DNA from: Desulfovibrio sp. Huiquan2017
GTDB taxonomy: Bacteria; Desulfobacterota; Desulfovibrionia; Desulfovibrionales; Desulfovibrionaceae
Length of the DNA stretch: 64,000 nucleotides
Reading direction: 5' to 3'
Assembly (NCBI RefSeq): GCF_017351175.1
Contig: NZ_JAFMPN010000016.1
Coordinates: 1,251 to 65,250, forward strand
The notes under the pieces were generated by a model, which saw only the letters and a program-made list of their open reading frames with translations, was not told the origin of the DNA and did no database searches. Below, piece by piece: positions 24,803-31,581 of this stretch. Made by a program: the position numbers and the translations under genes. Positions within the stretch are counted from its first letter, which is position 1, and every line of letters starts with the position of its first letter.

Positions 24803-26890
24803 GTGAGCACCGCAGCACCCCCGCATATCGTCCATGAGACGGACAACCGCATCCGCTTCCGGTGGAACCGGCTCCTTGATCCGGGGCTCAGGCCGGAATA
24901 CCTGGAAGCGTGGCTCTGCAACCTGCGAGGGGTGACCAACGCACGGGTCAACCCCCAGGGGCGCTCCTTCGTTGTTGAGCACGACGGCGATCCGGCCAGC
25001 CGCGACACGCTTTTGAAGACCCTTCCGTCCATCCCGGCAGAGGCCTTCGGCGGCCTGAAGCCGCCGGAAACGCGGCGACGGTTGATCGACGTCCTGGCGG
25101 CCGGTAACGGCGCGCTGCTCCTGCCCCTGCTGCCCCTTCCGGCCCAGGCAGCCGTGGCCACGGCCATGGGGCTACAGCATATCCTGCGCGGAGTGGACAC
25201 CCTGGTGAACGAGGGGCTGAAGGTGCGCGTCCTGGACATGACCACCATCGGGGCCAGCCTGCTGCGCGCCGACTACGCCACCGCCGCCTCCATCTCGGCC
25301 ATGGTCGTGCTGGGCGAATATCTCAAGACCCTGTCCGACGACAAATCCAACGCCCTGCTGAAACGGCTCATCGCCGCCCCTGTGGATTCCATCTGGGTGG
25401 AACGCGACGGGCAGGAAGTGTCCGTGGGCTTCGACGAAGTTGCGACAGGCGAAATCGTGGTCTGCGGCTCGGGAGAGCTGGTCGGAGTGGACGGCGAGAT
25501 CGTCCGGGGCAAGGCTTTGGTGGACAACAGCTCCATCACCGGCGAGTCAGCCCCCAGGCTCCTGGACGCAGGGGACCGGGTTTCCTCCGGCAGCGTGGTG
25601 GTGGAAGGTACAATCCGGATCAGGGCGCAACGGACGGGCCGGGAAACCGACATGGCCCGCATCGCCGAACTGATGACCCGGGCCGTGTCCGAGCAGTCGG
25701 AACGGGAGATCCAGTCGAGCCGGCTGGCCGACAGGCTGGCCCCCATCACGCTGGGGCTGGGCGCGGGGCTGTACCTGGCAACGAACGACCTGCGCCGCGC
25801 CCTGTCCGTGTTGACCGTCGACTTCGCCTGCGCTGTGAAATTTCCCGCCCCGCTGGTCGTCAAGACCTCCATGCACGCGGCGGCCAAGCAGGGCGTGGTC
25901 ATCAAGTCGGGCCGGGGCCTGGAGGCCCTGGGCGAGGCGGACTGCTTCGTCTTCGACAAGACCGGCACCCTGACCCTGGGCGAGCTGGACGTGACCGACA
26001 TCTTCACCGGCGATGGGACCGACGAAGCCGACCTGCTGTGCTCGGCGGCCGCCGTGGAGGACCGCTACGGCCATCCCATGGGGCGCGCCCTGATCCGGGA
26101 GACCACACGGCGAAGACTCACCCCGCCCAAGGCCCGATCCGTGGACCTGTCCGTGGCCCACGGCGTCAGCGGCATGGTCGGCGATTCGCTGATCCGGGTG
26201 GGCAGCCACCACTTCATTCAGGACGACTGCGGCGTGGACTGCTCCCTGGCGGACGCACAGGCCAAACGGCTTCGGGCCGAAGGCAAATCCCTGGTCTTCA
26301 TTTCACGCGACGACGTACTCCTGGGCATGATCGCCCTCATGGACACCATCCGCCCAGAGGCGGCGGATGTGGTGGCAGGGCTGCGGGAAAACGGCGCGCG
26401 GCGGGTTGTCCTCCTGACCGGCGACCATAAAGGCACGGCAAAAGCGTTCGCCGAGCGCTTTCCCCACGTGGATTCGGTGCACGCCGGGCTGACCCCGGAG
26501 GACAAGGCCCGCATCGTGGAAGAACTTCGGGAGTCGGGACACAAAGTGGCCATGGTCGGCGACGGCGTCAATGACGCCCCGGCCTTCACCGCCGCGGATG
26601 TTGGTGTGTGCATGTCGCGGGCCACAGGATTGGCCAGAGACTCGGCCCAGATAGTCCTGAACGAGGATTCCCTGTCCGGCCTGGCCACGGCCTTTCTTGT
26701 GGCCCGGCGGGCGCACCTCATCCTGCGCAACTGCTTCAACGCGGGCGTGGGCGTGAACTCCGCCCTGCTGCTCGCCGCCGGTGCGGGACTGGTCTCCCCC
26801 ATCCAGGCGGCGGCCATCCACAACGGCAACACCTTCGCCATCCTCGGCGCGGCCGCCTGGGCCGCCTCGCGGGAAATCGGACAACAATAA
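24803..26890 (+). CDS. P1B-type ATPase 3 of ferrosome-like cluster (ACA type, FezB-like)
   Basis: The GTG at 24803 is chosen because a GGCAGGAG site lies upstream, five bases separate it from the preceding stop, and the protein then begins as its paralogues do; a longer frame would overlap the FeoA-like gene by about 100 bases. The 695-residue product has the HMA-like N-domain in degenerate form (HIVHETDNRIRFRWNRLLDP), canonical TGES, intramembrane A-C-A (Cys 343), D385 in FDKTGTLT, YGHPMGRALI and GDGVNDAPAFTAADVG. It is closest to ATPase 2. Two FezB-like pumps in one operon may form a pair or transport different metals. It is the last gene of the operon. Confidence 0.9.
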   Translation: MSTAAPPHIVHETDNRIRFRWNRLLDPGLRPEYLEAWLCNLRGVTNARVNPQGRSFVVEHDGDPASRDTLLKTLPSIPAEAFGGLKPPETRRRLIDVLAAGNGALLLPLLPLPAQAAVATAMGLQHILRGVDTLVNEGLKVRVLDMTTIGASLLRADYATAASISAMVVLGEYLKTLSDDKSNALLKRLIAAPVDSIWVERDGQEVSVGFDEVATGEIVVCGSGELVGVDGEIVRGKALVDNSSITGESAPRLLDAGDRVSSGSVVVEGTIRIRAQRTGRETDMARIAELMTRAVSEQSEREIQSSRLADRLAPITLGLGAGLYLATNDLRRALSVLTVDFACAVKFPAPLVVKTSMHAAAKQGVVIKSGRGLEALGEADCFVFDKTGTLTLGELDVTDIFTGDGTDEADLLCSAAAVEDRYGHPMGRALIRETTRRRLTPPKARSVDLSVAHGVSGMVGDSLIRVGSHHFIQDDCGVDCSLADAQAKRLRAEGKSLVFISRDDVLLGMIALMDTIRPEAADVVAGLRENGARRVVLLTGDHKGTAKAFAERFPHVDSVHAGLTPEDKARIVEELRESGHKVAMVGDGVNDAPAFTAADVGVCMSRATGLARDSAQIVLNEDSLSGLATAFLVARRAHLILRNCFNAGVGVNSALLLAAGAGLVSPIQAAAIHNGNTFAILGAAAWAASREIGQQ

Positions 26891-26891
26891 A

Positions 26892-26921
26892 AAGCGGCCC
26901 CTTTCCGAAGAAAGAGGCCGT
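26892..26921. terminator. Bidirectional terminator between convergent operons
   Basis: An interrupted hairpin (CGGCC-CCTTTC / GAAAG-A-GGCCG, loop CGAA) lies between the ATPase 3 stop and the convergent YtxH-like gene. On the minus strand it is followed by CTTTTTATTG. Confidence 0.7.
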
Positions 26922-26991
26922 CTTCAACCACGCAGGCGCACCGCTATCAACGGCGGCCGCCGTCCGGGGAGCCTGTCGGCAGGACGCCGAA

Positions 26992-27228
26992 TCAGGCGTC
27001 CTGGACTTCAGGGACGTCCGTGCCGCCCTTGCGTGCTTCCTTGGCCATGGAGGCCACTTCGTCCTTGGCTTTCTTGTAAGTATCGACCGTCCATTCCTTG
27101 GCCTTCAGTCCGGCCTTGATGGTCGACTTGGTGGCCTTCTTAACGGTCTTGGATCTGGTGGCCGCGTACCCGATGACGCCGCCGACAACGGCTCCGGCCG
27201 CGAATATGGCTACTTTACCGAAACTCAT
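26992..27228 (-). CDS. YtxH-like small membrane protein
   Basis: Start chosen at 27228, which has AAGGAGGATC just before it; a longer frame upstream has no such site. The 78-residue product has one Gly-rich helix (KVAIFAAGAVVGGVIGYAAT), then a long Lys/Ala/Thr-rich amphipathic helix and a short C-terminal tail. This is the layout of YtxH/gas-vesicle-type small proteins and resembles the helices of the other small proteins in the ferrosome-like cluster. It is convergent with ATPase 3 and 64 bp downstream of the FezC-like paralogue. The function is unknown. Confidence 0.8.
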   Translation of the reverse strand: MSFGKVAIFAAGAVVGGVIGYAATRSKTVKKATKSTIKAGLKAKEWTVDTYKKAKDEVASMAKEARKGGTDVPEVQDA

Positions 27229-27292
27229 ATGATCCTCCTTGTTCCGCCAGGCTTCCGCCTGGACGCGTTTCCGGCCACGGGCATGGCCGCCG

Positions 27293-27637
27293 TCATTGGC
27301 GGCAAACCGTAAGATCGATGTCGCAAGCATCCGCCAGCCGGTTGGCGGATGCCTCGAATTCCTCGTCACTCCCGCCGGAAAACAGCCGATGCGGCAGCTC
27401 CGGTTCGATGACGATCCTGTCGTACTCCATGGCCATGCTCCGGGGCAGCGGATTGAACCGGGTCCGCTTTACGCCGGGAAAAAATTCTCCGCGCGGCGGG
27501 CCGAACCCGTTTACCCGAACATATTCCACGGCCTTCGGATCGGCCAGGGCGACCAGGCCCGTCTTGAGCCTGCCCGACACAGGACTGCCGATGCCAATGT
27601 GGCTGCGGATGCCCAACAGGAGATCCAGGTTCGACAT
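27293..27637 (-). CDS. Second small HMA-like protein (FezC-like paralogue)
   Basis: Start chosen at 27637 (MSNLDLLLG), with AAAAGG about five bases upstream; the frame extends further but the upstream part looks unrelated. The 114-residue product aligns by eye with the 104-residue protein at 19809: SGRLKTG in place of PGRIRIKF, ALADPKAVEYV for KLLADPRAQALK, RSMAMEYDRIVIEPELPHRL for RNVIIEYDPQVVQPEKLHEA, and a closing helix. The arginine motif is degenerate. It probably belongs to the iron-compartment gene set on the opposite strand. Confidence 0.65.
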   Translation of the reverse strand: MSNLDLLLGIRSHIGIGSPVSGRLKTGLVALADPKAVEYVRVNGFGPPRGEFFPGVKRTRFNPLPRSMAMEYDRIVIEPELPHRLFSGGSDEEFEASANRLADACDIDLTVCRQ

Positions 27638-28162
27638 CATATCCTTTTCCAACACACGGGCAAAAAATGTCCGTCCTCTTCGCGGACCCGTCCAACGGGG
27701 CCGCTCTGGTATCCCTATGCACCATCCGCCGGAAGGCGTACAGCCGCGAGTCTGAATTCCATTCTCAAAGGACGAGAGGCTGCTCCGGAAGCCGGGCCAA
27801 CGGTTGCCCAGGCTGGTGTACAAGAGCAAACCACCAAGGCAGGCCATGGCTACCCCGGCCAGGGATAGAAAGGCTGAGGCCAAATCTCCCGCCCTGCGGT
27901 TTTGGCCGGAAACGGCGAGGACTCCGGTCCAGAGGATGTCGCGGCCTATGGAGAAAAATACGGCCGACACCCTGCCGACGGTGCCGGGACGCATCCGGAT
28001 GTCTTCCGGCCCGGGACAGACGATAATTTCGTCCCCCCAGACATGTGGGTGCCCCCGCACCGGACAAGCGAAAAGGAGGAGGAAAAGTTCCGCCAGGACG
28101 GTTCGAGACGCTGTTCCGACCATCATTGGCCCTACCATATCTCGGCGTAAAAACGTCCGCAT
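27638..28162 (-). pseudogene. Possible remnant of a metal-transport gene (DUF1007/NicO-like pieces)
   Basis: This open stretch runs in frame into the FezC-like gene. It encodes a hydrophobic start, RGHPHVWGDEI (like the HPHVW of DUF1007 periplasmic proteins), and later a membrane segment, FLSLAGVAMACLGGLLLYTS, of the kind seen at the C-terminus of NicO/RcnA nickel-cobalt exporters, but nothing between them resembles either protein. I read it as a possible gene shortened by internal deletion. It may equally be a non-coding open frame. No ribosome binding site was recognised. Confidence 0.25.
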
Positions 28163-28195
28163 GCACAGAGGGACCGTCCCGGCGGGGAGGGAATG

Positions 28196-28732
<537 letters not shown>

Positions 28733-28781
28733 CTATCAAGCGTGGGCATGTCTTCTCCTGGACGGTCCGGCCGAAACCGGA

Positions 28782-29636
28782 TCAATGGTGGTCAGGCCGG
28801 GGCCGCCTGCGTTCGTTCGGAACCAGGATGACCAGCGTGGCCGTACGCTTCTGTTGCAAATAATCACCCTTCGCCCCCTGGGGGGCCGGGGTTTTGACAT
28901 AGTATCGGATGAACCACCGCCCCGGCTGGTCCAGGGAGAGGGTCACCGTGTCGCCGGAGGTCTCGCTGACAGGAAGGTAGAGATCCTCGGCCTCGGTGGA
29001 ATAGCCGTCGTAGGTGGCGTCGATGTGGCCCGGCCCGAAATACCGCTGGCCGTCCATAAATATCTTCAAGGTCAGGACATCGCCGGGCTTCAGCGCGGTC
29101 GGATCTTGGACCGGGACGAGTTCGAGGGGCAGCCCCACGCGGGCCTGGAACATGCCGTCCGCCTCGCCGCAACGCACGTACGTCTTGGCGCACTGTTTGG
29201 AATACAGGGCCGTGACAACGGACGAGGCCTGATCCTTGATGGCGCTCATTGGCTTGACGGTGTTCCTGTTCCGGCCCTTCTTGTCGACCCACTTAGTGTA
29301 ATAGCCGGGGGTGGTCTCGGCGGTCAGGACGTAGACGCCGGGCTTCGCGTATTCCACCATCCGGGATTGCAGGCCGGTCTCCTTGCGCGGACCGAACCGC
29401 GTGACCGCGCCGTCGGGCGCATGCACCGACACCGACGCGAGCTTGGCCGCGCGCACCCCGTCATCCACCGGGAAATGGTGCCCGTAGCAGAAGAACAGGG
29501 GCGACTTCTTGCCCTCGCTCACCCGGTGACGCCCGGACAGGATGTACAGGGAATGGGCCGAGGCCAGATCCGGAACCGCCAGGAGGACAAGCAATGCCGC
29601 CATCCCCAGAAGGCCTCTGAACTCTCTTGATTGCAT
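28782..29636 (-). CDS. DUF4198 periplasmic protein (first copy)
   Basis: The ATG at 29636 is preceded by AAGGAG and begins a clear signal peptide ending near DLASAHS. The 284-residue product has a His-containing N-terminus (AHSLYILSGRH, FCYGHHFPVDD), beta-rich carboxypeptidase-regulatory-like domains and the pattern LKPGDVLTLKIFMDGQRYFG typical of DUF4198 proteins, which are often encoded beside nickel, cobalt or iron transport genes. It probably binds metal or supports metal uptake in the periplasm (inference from family context). It starts two bases after the Cys-rich FeoB-associated gene, within the same operon. Confidence 0.8.
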   Translation of the reverse strand: MQSREFRGLLGMAALLVLLAVPDLASAHSLYILSGRHRVSEGKKSPLFFCYGHHFPVDDGVRAAKLASVSVHAPDGAVTRFGPRKETGLQSRMVEYAKPGVYVLTAETTPGYYTKWVDKKGRNRNTVKPMSAIKDQASSVVTALYSKQCAKTYVRCGEADGMFQARVGLPLELVPVQDPTALKPGDVLTLKIFMDGQRYFGPGHIDATYDGYSTEAEDLYLPVSETSGDTVTLSLDQPGRWFIRYYVKTPAPQGAKGDYLQQKRTATLVILVPNERRRPRPDHH

Positions 29637-29638
29637 GA

Positions 29639-29827
29639 CTACGTCTCCTTGTCGCAAGAGCAGGACCCGCCGCAGGAGCCGGAGGAGTCCTCAGCCTTGC
29701 CGCCGGAGCCGCCGGAGCATCCGCACCCGCCCCCGCACCCGCCCTTGGCCGTTGCTTGCCTATAGATTTTTCTGCCAACGAAAAACGCGGCGATCAGAAT
29801 GACGATGACGGCAATGACTGTGTCCAT
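29639..29827 (-). CDS. FeoB-associated Cys-rich membrane protein
   Basis: Start at 29827 with GGAGG seven bases upstream. The 62-residue product is one membrane helix (TVIAVIVILIAAFFVGRKIY) followed by a Gly/Ser/Cys-rich tail with seven Cys in motifs such as GGCGGGCGCSGG and SCGGSCSCDKE. This is the signature of the FeoB-associated Cys-rich membrane protein family, found beside feoB in many anaerobes. Its likely role is in iron handling at the membrane, although the mechanism is not established. It lies downstream of feoB in the same direction. Confidence 0.88.
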   Translation of the reverse strand: MDTVIAVIVILIAAFFVGRKIYRQATAKGGCGGGCGCSGGSGGKAEDSSGSCGGSCSCDKET

Positions 29828-29849
29828 GTCGATACCTCCGGTTATCTGT

Positions 29850-30239
29850 TCAAAGCGACGGCCAGGCACGAGAGGTTCTCCCAAACCAGCCCACCAGGGC
29901 GTGCAGCGGGTCCGCCCCGCCGCGTCCACCGGGAGAACGGGTCAGCGGGCCGGGCTTCTTGAGAATGGCGTCCCCGACGCCCACCTTGCCGATGTCGTGC
30001 AGATGCCCGCCCACATGCAGCAGGTCTGCCTGCTTGGCGCTCAACCCGAGCTTCAGGCCGATACCCCGGGCAACGAGGGCGACCTTCTCCGAGTGACGAT
30101 TGGTGCAATGGTCCTTGACGTCGATGCTGCAAATCAAGAACTCAGCGAACTGGTGCATGGTCATCCGCACCGCATCGCAGACCTTGAACTTGCATATCTC
30201 GTCGGGTCCCACGCTTCTCGTATCCGGATTCCTACTCAT
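29850..30239 (-). CDS. Truncated HD-domain protein
   Basis: The ATG at 30239 (MSRNPDTRSVG) begins a 129-residue frame. It contains the N-terminal half of an HD/HD-GYP phosphohydrolase domain: KDHCTNRHSEKVALVARGIG, GLSAKQADLLHVGGHLHDIG and ILKKPGPLT. The sequence then departs abruptly into Gly/Arg/Trp-rich residues and stops, so the helices that complete the HD fold and the GYP-type residues are missing. I found no frame that restores them, which suggests a deletion. Whether the short product folds or is active is doubtful. It sits between the two DUF4198 genes, upstream of the Cys-rich gene. Confidence 0.6.
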   Translation of the reverse strand: MSRNPDTRSVGPDEICKFKVCDAVRMTMHQFAEFLICSIDVKDHCTNRHSEKVALVARGIGLKLGLSAKQADLLHVGGHLHDIGKVGVGDAILKKPGPLTRSPGGRGGADPLHALVGWFGRTSRAWPSL

Positions 30240-30330
30240 GGCACCGCCTTGAAACCTTACGGTGCGGCGGCATCGCGCCGCCGCACCTCTGGGAGGATTT
30301 CTCCGCAAAGGGAGAGTGTTGCGGAGTGGG

Positions 30331-31158
30331 TTATTTCATGTCCACGGCCTTGACCCAGATGACGGCGTCCTGGCTCATTTCCTTGCCGTCATGCTGAGTC
30401 TCGGGACCGACGCCCAGGGCCGCAAAGCCCCACCATCCGGCCTTGGGAACGCCGAAGGTGATGTAGCCGCCGGCATCCGAGAAGATGGTCTGGGTTATCA
30501 GGCTGTCGTGGGGGTATTCGACGCTGGACTTCTCGGGCAGGGAGTTGGTCTTCAGGTCGGGCATGTGGCTCAGGTACTCCACTTCGACCTCGGCACCGGC
30601 CACGGGCTTGCCCTCGGACAGGACCTGGGCCTTGAAGACGTTGCCGGTCCAGAGGCCGTAGGGCTTGATCAGCGGTACGATCTCGCAGGGCAGGCCGACG
30701 GGCTCGGCCCAGTTGCCCGGAAGCCCTCCGACGTTGAGGATCAGCTTGGTGATCTGCTGCATGTACACGCCCTCTTCCTTCTCGAAGTAGTAGCCCGGCT
30801 TCATGACGAAGATGTAATCGCCCATGGAGCGCACTTCTTTCTTGGGAATGACGGCGGAATAGGCCTTATTGGAGGACCCGGGGTTCTTCCAAGTAATCTC
30901 CTTGACGTAGGACATCAGATCCACTTTCTTGGGGGCGGCGTCGCCGCGCTGCTTCACGACGTAGAACTCCTGCACTCCGCCCATGTCCATGGTGTGGCCC
31001 GCCTCGGCGGGATGGGTGAAGACGATGCGCATATCCAGATCCTTGCCTTCAGACAACGCTATCTCCGGGGTGTAGACCATCATGAAGTGGGCCATGGCGG
31101 TCCCGGTGATCATCAGCACGCCCAAGGCGGCCAGCAGGCAGGTCAGTTTCCTTTTCAT
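30331..31158 (-). CDS. DUF4198 periplasmic protein (second copy)
   Basis: Start at 31158 with GAGGAG upstream; the 275-residue protein has a signal peptide (MKRKLTCLLAALGVLMITG, cleavage near AMAHF). The mature protein begins with His (AHFMMVYTPE) and has the DUF4198 pattern: VFTHPAEAGHTMDMGGVQEF, PGYYFEKEEGVYMQQI, GNVFKAQVLSEGKPVAGAEV and a closing GWWGFAALGVG segment. It is a periplasmic beta-sandwich protein, probably metal-related, resembling proteins encoded with Co/Ni and Fe uptake genes. It is less similar to its neighbour at 28782 than expected for a recent duplication. Confidence 0.83.
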   Translation of the reverse strand: MKRKLTCLLAALGVLMITGTAMAHFMMVYTPEIALSEGKDLDMRIVFTHPAEAGHTMDMGGVQEFYVVKQRGDAAPKKVDLMSYVKEITWKNPGSSNKAYSAVIPKKEVRSMGDYIFVMKPGYYFEKEEGVYMQQITKLILNVGGLPGNWAEPVGLPCEIVPLIKPYGLWTGNVFKAQVLSEGKPVAGAEVEVEYLSHMPDLKTNSLPEKSSVEYPHDSLITQTIFSDAGGYITFGVPKAGWWGFAALGVGPETQHDGKEMSQDAVIWVKAVDMK

Positions 31159-31250
31159 CAAAAACTCCTCTCTTTTGAAATTGATTGTTATTCTCTCCAG
31201 TATCCTCAAAAAAAAGCGCAGTTGGACGGGTACCCGCCTGCGCATACCTC

Positions 31251-31568
31251 CTATTCGACGATATCGGTGCCGTTGACCTCAACGGTGTGGCCTTCGCCGC
31301 CGTCAAAAATGACCATGTACCCAGCTGCGGGTTTCTTGAAGGTGACCTCGCTGTCCTGATTCATGTTCGTCTCGATCAGGGATTTGCCGCTGCCGTCCGT
31401 GACATGAATCTTCACACCGGAGGCGGACGAGCCATCGGAGAACCCGCCTTCGCAGGTGACGGTTCCGTCGCCGTTATCGAAGCAGCTCATGAGCGGGCTG
31501 TGGGCAAAAGCCTGTCCGGCGAATGCCAGCAGGGAGGCCAGGGTCAGGACAATCATCAGTTTTTTCAT
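31251..31568 (-). CDS. Small periplasmic protein in the feo operon
   Basis: A 105-residue product with AAGGAGG before its ATG and a signal peptide (MKKLMIVLTLASLLAFAGQA). The mature part is short and beta-rich, with two Cys (LMSCFDNGDGTVTCEGGFSD) that could form a disulphide, and an acidic C-terminus. It starts 13 bases after the feoB stop and lies just upstream of the DUF4198 gene, so it is probably part of an iron-uptake accessory set. The fold resembles a single carboxypeptidase-regulatory-like domain. No specific function is recognised. Confidence 0.8.
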   Translation of the reverse strand: MKKLMIVLTLASLLAFAGQAFAHSPLMSCFDNGDGTVTCEGGFSDGSSASGVKIHVTDGSGKSLIETNMNQDSEVTFKKPAAGYMVIFDGGEGHTVEVNGTDIVE

Positions 31569-31581
31569 TATTCGCTCCTCC

